Source of the DNA: Mesostigma viride
Taxonomy: Eukaryota > Streptophyta > Mesostigmatophyceae > Mesostigmatales > Mesostigmataceae
Direction of reading: 5' to 3'
Length of the DNA: 64,000 nt
NCBI GenBank assembly: GCA_009746045.1
Contig: RPFO01000188.1
Location: 1,504,955 to 1,568,954, forward strand
Shown: positions 53,138-64,000 of the stretch, piece after piece
Numbering within the stretch: the stretch's first letter is position 1
Layout: every line of letters starts with the position of its first letter
Notes under the pieces: generated by a model
Told to the model about the DNA's origin: nothing
Database searches by the model: none
Seen by the model: the letters and a program-made list of their open reading frames with translations, nothing else
Made by a program: the position numbers and the translations under genes

Positions 53138-55225
53138 TTATTTGTTCACCAGCCTAGCCCACTCCTGGATGTCTCGCGGCTTCATGCTCTTGTTTAGCTT
53201 GGGGATGTGCTTGAAGTCGGGCATGGGGTCTGCCTCCGACTGGCTGAACTTCCATTGTACGCGGTACTGGCGCACCATGCCCCTGCCTCGCTTCTGATCG
53301 CGGTGGGCCACAATGGCCTCAACCTCATTCTCCGTCCTCTCCCGTCTCTGGGTTGTGTTCTAGCGGCGCAGGGGCGTCTACCCTACCCGGGAACGTGCTC
53401 TTGTGCATGGTACAGTTTTAACTGGTCCCTGTGGAACGTGTTATTCTGCACCTGCCAAGTGGAGGGCACGTCTACCCGGAACATGCAGTCCTTGAACTTG
53501 TCCACCACCGGATACGGGCTGAGGAAGATTGGCTTCAACTTGGTCTTAAGCCCTTCCTCCACCTTCTGGGCGAAACCACCTAGTTGAGAACCCTCCACGA
53601 GGACCAAGTCCCCGATTTCGATCGCGGGCGTGCGAGCATCAATCGCGGCTCTCAAGCGGCGCGCCAGGCGTTTGTCTCGTGTGGCTTGGTATCCCAAAAC
53701 CGCACTTTCCTGTGCCTGCTTCATGTGCTCAAGCATCTCCCTCACACGTACCTCGCACCGTCGTGCGTATGGTTGCGTCCTTGCTGGGCATCTGGCTGGC
53801 CAGCATTACGGCTGGGGTGAGGGGGGGCTGTCCTGTGTCCAGGAAAAATGGCGTATAGCCCGGCGTGGGCAGCCTGGGACGAGTTGTTAAGGGCCACTGA
53901 AACTCGACAAACCCAATGAACTCATCCCAGTTGTGGCCTCGCCCCTTGATGTAGTGGCGCATGGTCTCCTCCACTACCCGGTTAAGTCGTTCTACCAGAT
54001 GTGTAGAGGAGCTGTGGTATGCGGTCCCGAGGGAGACCTTGATGCCCAGGGTTCCGAAGAACTCTTGCCAAAACGTGGCAGTGAACAGCTTGTCGCGGTC
54101 GGAGATAAACTGGCGACTCAGCCCATGGTACTTGAAGACATTGTCTAGGTAGAGTCGGACGCAATCCTGCGCGGTGAGTGTCAGGGGACAAGGCACCAGA
54201 TGGCACCTGCGGGTCAACCGATCGAGGAACACCAAAATCTGCTCGTTACCCGACGGGGTCCTTTTGAATGGACCAACGAAGTCCATCATCAGGCTATCCC
54301 AAGGTCGCAGCGGATCAGGTAATGAGTGGGGGGTGGCCTGCGACCCGGTGTTGCGCGGCTTCATCAATTGGCACGAATGGCATGTGCGCACATATTCCAG
54401 TGCCTCCTGCTTCATGCCAGGCCAGAAGAATAGCCGTCGCAGGTGGCTTAGGACCCGATGGGTGCCCTGATGACCTCCCAAGGGAGCTCATGCAAGAGCG
54501 CGGCTCTAGCGATGGGCGGTATATACAGCCGCCATTGATCCCGGGGTCCCGTCATCACGTACAGGACCCCGTCTTGGAACTTGCAGGGGAGTCCGTTCAT
54601 CTGCTGCGGGTGCACTGCAATGGCTGCCTGCGCCTCGGGTTCGGTCACCGTGAACCTACTGACGATGCGCTCCAAGTCGGACGTTATCTTAAAGCTCTCC
54701 GTGTTGCCTTCGGGTACGGGCAGCTTTTCCAAGTCGTCCTGCTCCTGGCGAATGGTGGTGTCGCCTGGTTGCGAGGTCGTGACTCGCCTAGCCTGGTTCG
54801 CGTGAGCGCATTGATGTCCGCAACGGAGCCGAAGTTTCTGTCGACAAGAAGGGGCTCGCCAAGTGGTGTGAGGCTAAAGCCGCCTACTACTGGTGGGACC
54901 GCATGACTGAGAGGGATCCGGTGATGGGACCCCTCCCCCCCCATCGGGGTGGGCGCGTCCTCGAGCTCGTCGCGGGGCCAAGGGGCCAAAACGTCAGCCC
55001 TGGGTGGTATGGTCCTCATGGAAGAGGAACCGTGAGGTCAAGGATCCGTCCGACACGCCATACTACGGCGGGACAGGACCCATGGTGGGCACACAAACGG
55101 TGTGCAGCACATCCAAGTCCTCATAGAACTGGTAGTCTGCGCGGCGGGAAAGCGCGTCCGGGACAACTTTGTCCTCACCCTTCACATATTGAATGCGAAA
55201 GGGGGCGAACTGGGACAGATACTCC
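53138..55225 (-). pseudogene. Ty3/gypsy chromovirus pol remnant, element 1
   Basis: Minus-strand order: RNase H end (FAPFRIQYVKGEDKVVPDAL, SRRADY, about 55130-55220); a degraded spacer; integrase zinc finger (GHQGTH..CHSCQLMK) and catalytic core at 53729-54480 with D..D-35-E intact (MMDFVGPF, FISDRDKLF, HLVERLN); the integrase C-terminal domain in another frame (53383-53745, AIEIGDLVLVEGSQ, NNTFHRDQLKLYH); and a chromodomain (VEAIVAHRDQKRGRGMVRQY, RVQWK) with a stop at 53138-53140. The RT and protease are missing beyond about 55225. Frameshifts at about 54480 and 53740 make it defective. Confidence 0.85.
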
Positions 55226-55884
55226 ATCCCTGACTATGATGATCTTGGACCACGCCCCCATCGGGACGGCCCACGCCCCCATCGGGACGGGTGCTCGGAC
55301 TATCGTCCAATGGTACATGTTGTTGAACGAGCCTACGACCCGAGCGTAGCGTCCGGACATCTATATATCGATCGTCATCCGAGGGAAGCTCAGGCATTAA
55401 CTCGCGGTGCGCCATCGTTTTCAAAGTGCTACTCGTACCGTGTGATTTTGGATGTGCTAGTCTATTAGGTGTTTAGGTCAAGCACTCGAGGCCGGCTGCC
55501 GGGGTCACGGATCACCACACCCCAACTACCCACCCCTTAGACAAGTCCACACACACGCACACACACACAACTTTATAGCACTTAGTACAAATAGTAGTCC
55601 TACTAGAACCACTCTTGATTCCTGGTCAACTTGTACGAGTATTATTAGTAATCGTAGACCTACTCTTTAATAGTACGTGGTCACCTTATACACGGCTAAC
55701 TGCAGCTAGGTCTATTGTTTTGATTTATATAATGTAATAAAGTTTAGGACCCAGAATAGGGTTGCATCTAAATCAAAATGCAGTATAACTTATGAAGGTA
55801 TATAAGTCAAGCCACAACCATTGTCCCAACTTAAGGCCTAATGTCCTTGCCCATATGCTGATAGGACAGCGTGGGCAGCTGAGG

Positions 55885-57235
55885 TGTGCAGAACCCGGGT
55901 TGGCAAATACGGGTACGGGGTATAATACGTGGACCTAAAATACGCGTATTATACGTGGGGGGTGTAAAATACGCGGCGGTAAAATACGCGACAGTTTTTG
56001 TGGTCCAATTGTCAGTCACCCAATTAGCACGCTCCTTGATGATGGTCATGCAGTTATTGCAACTGAAATTTGGTGTATATGCTTATTTATTAACATCTTC
56101 CATTAATTTATGCCCTGCAATCCTATCTGATTATGATTTGTTAAATGCAGGGGGGAGCAGACTGCAACGGGAACTGTAAGGAATCAATTAATTAGTTAAT
56201 TGTAAGGAAAGCCATCCACTATATAATGCATGAGAGGACATAAGACACAACTAAGGACCATGCTCTCAAGGATTCCACATGAACAAGCTCCTTTGCAGTA
56301 CTGGATCATGCCGGCCACCATCTGCTTGAAAGAGGCGCTCTCAGCCGCATTGAAGGCAATGCCGTTCTCGATAAAAAATTCGGCAGCCAGCAGCTGGACA
56401 CCTTGTTCGTCGACGGGAACCAGCCATTTGGTGATGCTCAGCTGGCCTTTGCTGGGAACCGACGACAAGTCAGCCGGCGCAGCCCCTCCCATCTCCGCCA
56501 TTGCCCTGTTCAAATTGTGATGCTTCTTGGCGTCTGACTTCTGCAACTTGTTGTTAGCAATCCTGAGAAACCTGCTCCGGATATTCGGTGGAATTTTGTC
56601 GCAGGGTAACATCCCTTCCCCTGCGATTCCGGCAAAGTGTGCACGGACTCGGAATACGCTGATTGGCCCCGCCTTGTAGGAGAATTCTTGTTGCAAAATG
56701 AGCAGAACATCCTCGACACATACTGCGTTGTGTTACTATAACAGCATCTGTGACTGCTTCTTTCTTCTCGAGAACCAAATCCCATTCAGGCCCTTTCTTC
56801 GGCATGGCTGCAAATCGAAAATGGCTGCACACTATCGCACAGTCGCACTGGCCTCGTCGTCGCTATATTGTCAGTAGCACAGCTGGCATTTGCTGGCACA
56901 CTGTTATTATGCGTTATGTACCTAGTCCTAGCTGTCTCCTACCGGCCAAAGATTTTGCAAGGCTTGCGCTTTATGGAAAGAACTGTACGCATCTACTTCT
57001 ACTAGTAGTAAAAATCTCAAATGTGCAGTGAACGCGCCGCGCCCAGAACCTGGGCACCGCGCCAGTGCCCGCTGCCCGCTGGTACCCCCGAAAAATTCCG
57101 AAACCGCGTATTCTGAAGTAAGTCCAAACCGCGTATTCTGAAGTAAAGTACGCGTATATACGGCGGAGGCCTTCAGTGTACGTTTTCCCGTATTTTTGCG
57201 GCTCTGTACGGCGTACTGACCAACCCGGTTAACAG
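55885..57235 (-). mobile_element. hAT transposon remnant with transposase N-terminus
   Basis: Ends are imperfect inverted repeats (aacccgggttggcaaatacg on the left; the right end complements to aaccgggttggtcagtacgc), with subterminal tacgcgta motifs on both sides. Minus-strand frames at 56554-56832 and 56196-56690 encode MPKKGPEWDLVLEKKEA, a BED-type finger (CRGC..HFAGIAGEGMLPC) across a frameshift, and FFIENGIAFNAAESASFKQM, typical of hAT transposase N-termini. The catalytic core is absent. It appears inserted in copia sequence. Confidence 0.65.
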
Positions 57236-58723
57236 GGCTAGAGAGGAATGGGTTTGTCCTGATCCACGTAGTAAGTCCCAGGTACCACCTGTAACACCGA
57301 TTGAGGCACTGCCACAAAGGGCTAGAAAGCTCAGACTGAAGTTTGTCTGCAAGCATAAACCCCAGGCAGATGGGACACCTCCCATTTTTCATGCCAGACC
57401 TTGTGTCACGGAGTTCAGGGGCTCCACCGCTGAGCTAACAGAGGCTGAACTGTATACCCCTGGTATTCAGCAGACGTCTCCTGTTGGCAACTTTCCTTCA
57501 CCATCTGAATGCTGGCAAGGACTACGTGAGTAAAGCCACTGACATTAAACGAGCCTTTCTCAAAGGCAACCCTGACATAGCCCAAAAGGTGTGGAGGGGT
57601 CAAGTCTATGTGGTAAACACTCCCAAGGTCTGGTCTGCATGGGGACATCAAGGAACCTCACCTAAGGCCTAATTTGGGGGTGGAAGGGCTACAGTCAGCA
57701 CCTAAAATTTTTAGGCTGTCTGCCCAAGAGGTCTTCCTGAAGCTGGGGGCCCAGTATGATGATATTGACCATTGTTTGTTCACCATCCCTCATCCTGCTG
57801 GTATGATGATGTTTGTGTGGCATGGGGACGATCAGCTCATTACTACTGGTCCCAGGGCAGCTGTGGAGGATTTTATTGCTCAAGTGTCTGCTAGCTTTGA
57901 GTTAGGCAAGCAGCTGGAGCTGGGGAAAGTACTGTCAAGTTTTGTGGCATCATTCTGAACCTGTTTAAGGAGCAGAAGGAGTGCATGGCTGTGTTCTCTC
58001 AAAGCATCCTCTGAATATGTCACGTCTTGTAAAGATGTTCTCCCCTCAGACATCACTCCTGCATGATCTCTGTCCCACTATTACTATAAGGGCCGGGTAA
58101 GCTAGGGTGGCTGTGTGCCACGTGTGCTCCTCATCTGGCAGTGGTCAGCAGAGTGGATGATGATGTTCTCATGGAGGTTGGGTCTAGGGCTATTAAACAG
58201 GTGTTGCATGATGCATGGCCCTCCCCTTATTCTTCATGCATGCCTTGGATCTGTTCCAACCCATCCACATCACCTGTATGATGGACAGTTCCATGGAGTC
58301 ACGGGTAATCACTAAGGTACAAGCCAGAGAGGCAGGTCTCTTTATGTTGTCTAACCACACTGGCAAGCAGTCTTTGGTTTCCTGGTTCAGCAGACTCCAC
58401 AAGCGCAAGCAGTCAGCAGCAATGTAGCAGAATGCCGTGCTGTGGTCTCTTCTGTATTGCATGCCAGGTACTTGAACCATCTGCTGGTGTGGCCTCAGCA
58501 TCAGGCTGGTAGTTATGCTGGTGTCAAATCCCATCTGCTGACTGACAGTCAATCCCTTCTCTCTTTCCTGGACAACCCCTTGGCTGTGCACACTGATTTG
58601 GACTGGATTGTCCTCAAGCAGGAGTGTACCTATCTGGAATCCAAGACTCACATCAGAGACCCGGACAATGCAGCTGATGCACTGACAAAAGTGCATGCCA
58701 CAAGCTGCAGGGCCTCAGTATAG
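57236..58723 (+). pseudogene. Ty1/copia reverse transcriptase-RNase H remnant
   Basis: Frames in order: VCKHKPQADGTP.. (RT start), TDIKRAFLKGNPDIAQKVW (about 57540), a GLQSAPKIFRLSAQEVFLKL segment, HGDDQLITTGPRAAVEDFI in the place of the usual YVDD motif, then RNase H (VSWFSRLHKRKQSAA, LLTDSQSLLSFLDNPLAVHT, NAADALTK). Stops and frameshifts separate the pieces. The catalytic YxDD is changed to HGDD. Confidence 0.8.
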
Positions 58724-59895
58724 AGTTCTATACAAGCTGATGAACCCGTATGACGGCAGAGGGTGAAGTACCTCAGCCTAGGGTAGTTAGCGCCAGATAG
58801 GAGGGTGGTCATGGGGTGGCAGGGACTGAAGTGTCCACCTGTAGACTCTCTTCGCGTCTGAGATTGAGGTCAGAAGGGTCCTCGATCTTTATTGATGGCT
58901 TGTTGTTTGTCAATAAAACGTGTGGTTCTATTTTTCTAACTTGGTTTTCCCAAAACAGGCATACAACCAGTGTGGATGTTGTATCCAACACGGAGGAGCT
59001 ATGGGCGCTTTTAACAATGCATCTCTTTCAGTACGTGTCCTGGTTTGTCCCTGTGGGGAACCTTGTATCCAAGCAGTAGGTTGGCATATGAGTGGGTTGT
59101 GGGAAGAGTCTTCCCCTCACTCTCCAAAGAAAACTAATAATGGGAGTTATTCTAGGGCTTCAGGCCTAGACTATCTGTACATGTGGCGTTGTCTCCGTTT
59201 CCCAAGTGGGATACGGACCTGGACGGTGGTGTAGTACACTGGACAGATCTCTACTAGGGTTTAGATCCGCGCGTGCCATGTTGGGCACGTGGGTGCTAGA
59301 TATTAGCACTGAGATCTGTAGGGCACACGCACGTGATACGCACGTGGTAGGGTTTATGAGCTGTGAGGCAGACCACAAGGTGGGCATGCTAGTCCTGTAC
59401 GGAGGTCCTAGGGGAGGTCCAGGACCATCCACGTAGTGCTGTTAGGCAGTCGTTGCCTGTGGGCATCGTATCAGTCCTAGCTGGAGTAGATCTAGCTGGA
59501 CGGAGCCAGCATCTCATTGGTTAGCACTAGTGCAGGATAGCTAGGTTACCCTAACCTACGTGCCCATGCAATCCAGCTTGGCAAGCTTGCATGGATTGAT
59601 ATATGCCAGCCATTGCATAATCAAGACACACGTTCGCTTCCATTTGCCACAGTGCATAACTGGGGGACGATCATCATGGCTAAACGATGGCTAGTAGGGC
59701 ATGGCTTCTCAGCAGAGAGTAGCTCTCTGCATGGGCACAGCATAACTAAATAAAGCTAGGCATCATCTGGGGTGTGGCACATCATAGGCACGCATGTACA
59801 TGGCTAAATAATGCTAAGTCATCAGCTGGTATAGTATAGGGGGCCCATAATAGGCGTACATGTACAAGGCCACGGTGCAGCTAAGCCTTACTATT
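58724..59895. other. Flank between copia remnant and Ty3 LTR, unrecognised
   Basis: May include the copia 3' LTR, since a purine-rich aggagggtggtcatggggtg lies at about 58800. I could not define LTR ends. Short ORFs only. Confidence 0.4.
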
Positions 59896-60468
59896 TGTTA
59901 CGCCGCGGATATCTACCTCCACCTCTACCTCTAATGGGCCTGATACTACCTAAACTGGTCAGGCCTCCTCTACTCAAACCTCTGGCGAAAGACGAACGTG
60001 ACGGAGCTGATCTCAATGCATTAACGTAAGTGTTACTATAATACGCCATACAACCATTTACCAAAACCCGTTTACTCCAGGAATAGAGGAAGGAAACACA
60101 ACTACATTGCCGTGACCCAAGCCTATATGTGTTAATTCATTTAACACACGCCGAGTGCACACACAAGGGGTAGAACGCGCATAAATGGTCACCAACGGTC
60201 CAACACGCTCGGGCCGACTATGGCCCTCGCCTACAGATGCACGCTGGTCCACTACATCTACTGATGCACGCTGGTCCACTACATTCTACCACAGGATCAG
60301 GACCACTAGTAAAGTACGCGGCGCGGCGCCCAACGGCACCCAATGTACCACAGTACTGTTACGAAGACAATAATGTCCCGGTAGGAGCCTAAACGTAAAC
60401 CTAGGGACAACCGAGGCAAAAGACCTAATTTACGTCCGTAACTACACGAATTGTTACGCGACGTAACA
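59896..60468 (-). repeat. 3' LTR of Ty3 chromovirus element 2
   Basis: On the minus strand it starts TGTTACGTCGCG and ends CGCGGCGTAACA, 573 bp with a TG..CA terminal inverted repeat. Immediately upstream (60469-60482 on plus) is a polypurine tract, gtgggggggagg on the minus strand, exactly where minus-to-plus priming would occur. The 5' LTR lies beyond the window. Confidence 0.8.
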
Positions 60469-60838
60469 CCTCCCCCCCACAAAGGTAGGGAGCCCTCTCC
60501 CTACGCACAGGGAGGAAACGAAGGGGTAGGAAAAACCTAATGCACCCAACACACACCAACACAATCGATAGACCATCCCAGATACAAAGCACCAATAGTT
60601 CACACGGTCTCCACCACCACGCCGGGTGGTGTAGGGTTAGCCAGCACCAAGCCTGGTGGGAGGTTCCCCTAACTGCCTGGAACGGAGTCCTGGCCGGGGG
60701 GGACGGCACTGGGCAGGACACACAGAGTAAACACATCAGCGCCAAGGACCAAGAACAGCCAACCAACTGGCCAGAATATGAGGGCGACTCTACATACCGG
60801 AGGGACAACACCCTCAGGTCGGGCCTAAGGCCCTCTAT

Positions 60839-63145
60839 CTAATGGCCATCCGTCTGGTAGGTACCACGGGAGGCCAGCAGGACATCCAGGTAGGCCTGGT
60901 AGTGGGCCACATCCTCGACATTGTCATGCCTATCTACAGTGAGGAAAACATCGGCCCACACACCGTCAGGAAAAAGGCCCAGAAAGGCCCAGTAATACCT
61001 ATGCTGCGTAAGAACGACCTGGCCACGGGCCCAGTCCAGGAAGCCACAGGCAAAGAGGCGAAGGAAAGGCTCTACCGCGATCAAACAGAGGGCCCGCAGG
61101 AGGAGACGATGGTACCGGATCCGCGGGCGCAAACCCGTCGGGAAAAACAGGTCCACCAGGGGCTCCACGTTGGACGGCCACATCCGGATGTGACGAACCT
61201 CTCGGGAGCGCCACCGACGAGCACACTGGCGCGACCCGAATGTCTCCAGGTAGTCGCTGGCCCGAGGAGGAGGGTGGCCACGGGAGTCTAGCCCCTGGCC
61301 CGGGATGGGCGCTGGACGACGGGCATCCCACTCTAAGATGGGCTGGAGAACAGTGCTATACGTGGCACCCGGTACCGCAGGAAACTCTACCGTAAGGGCA
61401 TCCGAAGCCATAATGCCCAGAGGCGGAGGGTAAGCCCACTGGAACCCACCGTAGGTGTCCAAGTCGTTGTGACGCCTAGCCCAGCGGTACAGAACGCGCC
61501 GAACCAGGATCTCACCCTGGAACACAGGATCAGCTAAAATAACCATGTCGAAAGGGGGCCGATCAGTCTCGACAGGTAGGCCACGATCCCGCGGCGCCCG
61601 ACACACCTGGGAGAACCCGTAGGACATGGGCGTGATGGCCACCTCGGCGGAGGCGCGCGGCAGGTCACACTGACGGCAGGCGAGTGCAGACATACCACAC
61701 CCAGGCACGGGCGTGTCACGCGACTCCGGCGTCGCATGCACCACGGAAGGGGCCCTGTCCCGATCACCCTGGGACAACTCCCGGAGGGAATCGGCCGCGC
61801 GGGTGACGCGAGGGTCCTGAACAGTGGACTGAACAACCGCAGCCAAAGACCGCGAGGCCGAAGGGGCAGGGGCCGAAGCAGGGGCGGGAGCCGACACCGA
61901 CGCAGGTGGCACTGGTACAACAGGAGGTCGCGCCGGACCCGAGGCCACAGAGGGCCGCGACGGACCCGCCACCGAAGCCGACGCGCCGGTCTCTGTTGCC
62001 GGCGCACCCCCAGGCCACATGTTGAAAATAGGGCCCGTAGGAACAGGCAGTCCGGCATAAGATTGGTTACCATCCAAGCTCCAGTCAGGCACCGGAATCC
62101 TCTGCGGGGGACCACCCTCCCAAAGCCTGGGAAGCCCGCTAGCATCGCCAAAGAAGCCCCGCGACGGCTGCGACTGAGCTTGTGGAGGCTCGGAAGCAGC
62201 GACGGCGGGCGCGATCGCAGGGGCAGGAGACTCGCGCGCAGGCGTAGGTACAGCGGTCACAGGCGCAGAGGCAGCAGGAGTCGCGACAGCCGACGGAACC
62301 ACAGCGACCGCGGGCGCGCGCGGGGGCGCAGGCGAAGCCGTAGTCGCCGAGGCAACAGAAGGGGTAGGTGGCGCAGCAGCAACAGACGCCGCACCAGGCG
62401 CAACTAAAGCAGGCGACTGAGACGCCATGAAGGCCCCGAATGCCGAGGCTAAGGACTGGATCTGGGCCTGCATTGCAGACACCGTAGCCGCAAGGGGGTC
62501 AGGCTCTCGATCCACACCCGGAGGGGTAGGCGTCGGCTCCACCGACACGCACCTGGTCGACCGCGGAGAGGACGGAACAGGAGAAGGCGCCGACCTGGAG
62601 GAGGAGGAAGCTGCGACTGAGGCCGAATACTCCGGCGTGTACTGCGACTCTACCGGTGCATCCACAGGGGAAGGATCTCCATGTGCCGACTGATCCGCAA
62701 TCTCCATGAACTCGACCGCCCGCAGAAGGTCACAAGGGTGATCATCTAACTCAGCATCGCCCTCGGCCGGAAGCCAAGGGAAAACATCCCGGAGGCAAGA
62801 GCGGCCCACAGGGGTAGACAGGTATGAGAAAACCCTAGGACACTGAAGGATGGCATCTATCTGCCCCAAGGCAGGGCAGCGGGACCCACACTCAAGGAGA
62901 CAGTGTCCCGCGTCGTCGAAACCATGAACGACCAACTGCTGTGGTTCATGGGGGTCTGGCCCAAACCAGGAGACCCCGAAGAGGGCGGCCCGGACCAAAG
63001 CAGCGTGACTCGCCTGAAGGGCAGGATGGATTGGGCCACCCGGGAAGCTGGACCTGGAGACCCACCGGCCCGGAAGGACCTCATAATATAGCTCCGGATC
63101 AGGGGTAGGCGGCAGGGACTCCATCTGAGGGGTAGGCTCCGACAT
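60839..63145 (-). CDS. Ty3 element 2: intact ORF between pol and 3' LTR
   Basis: 768 residues from the ATG at 63145 (MSEPTPQMES); the frame is open a little further to a TTG. It begins 75 bases after the pol stop and ends about 360 bases before the polypurine tract, so it belongs to the element. The N-terminal 190 residues look globular (ELYYEVLPGRWV, HAALVRAALFGVSWFGPDPH, LRAVEFMEIADQS). The middle (about 200-480) is Ala/Pro/Ser-rich low complexity. The C-terminal 270 residues are rich in Trp, Arg and Leu (RRVLYRWARRHNDLDTYGGF, RWRSREVRHIRMWPSNVEPL, YYWAFLGLFPDGVWADV). No zinc knuckle or transmembrane segment stands out. I do not recognise a family. By position it matches the gag-like region after pol in element 1, so Gag is the leading guess; an accessory or env-position protein is the alternative. 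Confidence 0.7.
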   Translation of the reverse strand: MSEPTPQMESLPPTPDPELYYEVLPGRWVSRSSFPGGPIHPALQASHAALVRAALFGVSWFGPDPHEPQQLVVHGFDDAGHCLLECGSRCPALGQIDAILQCPRVFSYLSTPVGRSCLRDVFPWLPAEGDAELDDHPCDLLRAVEFMEIADQSAHGDPSPVDAPVESQYTPEYSASVAASSSSRSAPSPVPSSPRSTRCVSVEPTPTPPGVDREPDPLAATVSAMQAQIQSLASAFGAFMASQSPALVAPGAASVAAAPPTPSVASATTASPAPPRAPAVAVVPSAVATPAASAPVTAVPTPARESPAPAIAPAVAASEPPQAQSQPSRGFFGDASGLPRLWEGGPPQRIPVPDWSLDGNQSYAGLPVPTGPIFNMWPGGAPATETGASASVAGPSRPSVASGPARPPVVPVPPASVSAPAPASAPAPSASRSLAAVVQSTVQDPRVTRAADSLRELSQGDRDRAPSVVHATPESRDTPVPGCGMSALACRQCDLPRASAEVAITPMSYGFSQVCRAPRDRGLPVETDRPPFDMVILADPVFQGEILVRRVLYRWARRHNDLDTYGGFQWAYPPPLGIMASDALTVEFPAVPGATYSTVLQPILEWDARRPAPIPGQGLDSRGHPPPRASDYLETFGSRQCARRWRSREVRHIRMWPSNVEPLVDLFFPTGLRPRIRYHRLLLRALCLIAVEPFLRLFACGFLDWARGQVVLTQHRYYWAFLGLFPDGVWADVFLTVDRHDNVEDVAHYQAYLDVLLASRGTYQTDGH

Positions 63146-63220
63146 GACGGCTGCGGAGGGAGGGGACAACCAACCACCCGTCGACAGCAGACGTAACGTA
63201 AGAGAGGAGAAGGTCTGACA

Positions 63221-64000
63221 CTAGAGCTTGTGCAGGGTTTTATACTCCTGCAGCAGGCGACTACACCCATCTAGCTCACTTTCCGTATACCAGACCTTAT
63301 CTACCTCACTACGAGCATACATCCACTTCACCTTATACTGGCGCTGGGTACCGCGGCCCTTTTTGATATCTCTATGGGCCACGATACCCTCTACTTCGTC
63401 TTCTACCTCCCCAGTGTCAGGGTTATGCTCTAAAGGGGCAGGCGCTAGCTCTCTACCAGCGAACGTACTAGGGTGGTACAGTTTTAGCTGGCTCCTATGG
63501 AAGGTGTTCGAATGTGTCTGCCAAGAGGTAGGGATATCGACTTTATATAGGAAATTTCCTACTCTAGACAAAACATGGAAGGGTCCTAAGAAGGCGGGCC
63601 TAAGTTTGACCTTAAGTTCTGCTTCAAACTTATGAGCAAAACGGCCAACACGGGGGCCTTCTACTAATACTAGATCTCCTATTTCTATCTCAGGTGCTCT
63701 TCTATCTAAGGAGGCACGCAACCTAGCAAGGTACTTAGACTGAGCTTTTTGGTACCCTGAGATCGCGTGGTCATGAGCAGTTTTCATTCTATCTAGTAAG
63801 GACTGTACACCTTCTACAGTATCTCGGGACACATCATCCTTGTCCCGTAGAGGACTAGCTAAGAGAGAGGTAGGGTAAGAGGCTGTCTACCAGTATCTAA
63901 GAAGAAGGGCGTATATCCATGCGCAGCTTGGGGACAATTGTTGAGGGAGAACTCTACCAAACATAAATAATCCTCCCAATCACTACCCGAGCCATTAACA
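63221..64000 (-). CDS. Ty3 element 2: pol C-terminus (integrase end and chromodomain)
   Basis: The minus-strand frame from the window edge reads VEFSLNNCPQAAHGYTPFFL, DTGRQPLT (end of the integrase core), then after a one-base frame change near 63860-63870 continues RDKDDVSRDTVEGVQSLLDR, APEIEIGDLVLVEGPRVGRF, SWQTHSNTFHRSQLKLYHPS and a chromodomain (VEGIVAHRDIKKGRGTQRQY, KVKWMYARSEVDKVWYTES), ending at a TAG at 63221-63223. The chromodomain places it among chromoviruses, whose integrase tails guide insertion to particular chromatin. The frame change suggests this copy is already defective or that the base call is wrong. Confidence 0.85.

Noticed and set aside
61736-62407. 223-codon plus-strand Arg-rich ORF
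   Set aside because: Antisense of the Ala/Pro-rich middle of the Ty3 element ORF.
63145-63169. Longer start for the Ty3 downstream ORF
   Set aside because: The upstream extension begins with TTG; the first ATG is at 63145.

Overview
This is nuclear DNA of a eukaryote, most likely a green alga or other Viridiplantae lineage. It has spliced genes with GT..AG introns, C-rich polypyrimidine tracts before acceptors, a plant-style kinase plus U-box protein, a short CCCTAAA telomere-type tract, and Ty3 chromovirus, Ty1/copia, hAT, LINE and DIRS-like debris. I cannot name the species.

Layout. 1-4035: the last three visible exons of a cytosolic seryl-tRNA synthetase, with introns blown up by an 8-bp satellite and a G-rich satellite. 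4036-9026: intergenic, with small inverted-repeat elements, 5'-truncated LINE ends, a compact single-exon SnoaL/NTF2-like gene (minus strand) and a divergent unknown ORF. 9027-40277: one 31-kb gene, reconstructed here from 26 exons whose reading phases all agree (4509 nt, 1502 residues). It encodes about 22 ankyrin repeats (almost exactly one repeat per exon, mostly 99 nt, all phase 0), then a protein kinase, then a C-terminal U-box. Each intron carries its own private satellite, and many repeat the edge of the neighbouring exon, splice site included. 40278-64000: a transposon graveyard. It holds several ORF1-only non-LTR retroposons, a TTAA-flanked insertion, a DIRS-like RT/RNase H fragment, a decayed Ty3 chromovirus, a hAT remnant inside a copia remnant, and the 3' part of a younger Ty3 chromovirus with a clear LTR.

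How it fits together. The central gene would couple protein binding (ankyrins), phosphorylation (kinase) and ubiquitin transfer (U-box) in one polypeptide. The plant kinase-U-box proteins have the same C-terminal order but a different N-terminus. Two Ty3 elements both show a further ORF between the pol chromodomain and the 3' LTR side; in one of them it is gag-like. Most apparent long ORFs in the window are satellites read as protein and are excluded.
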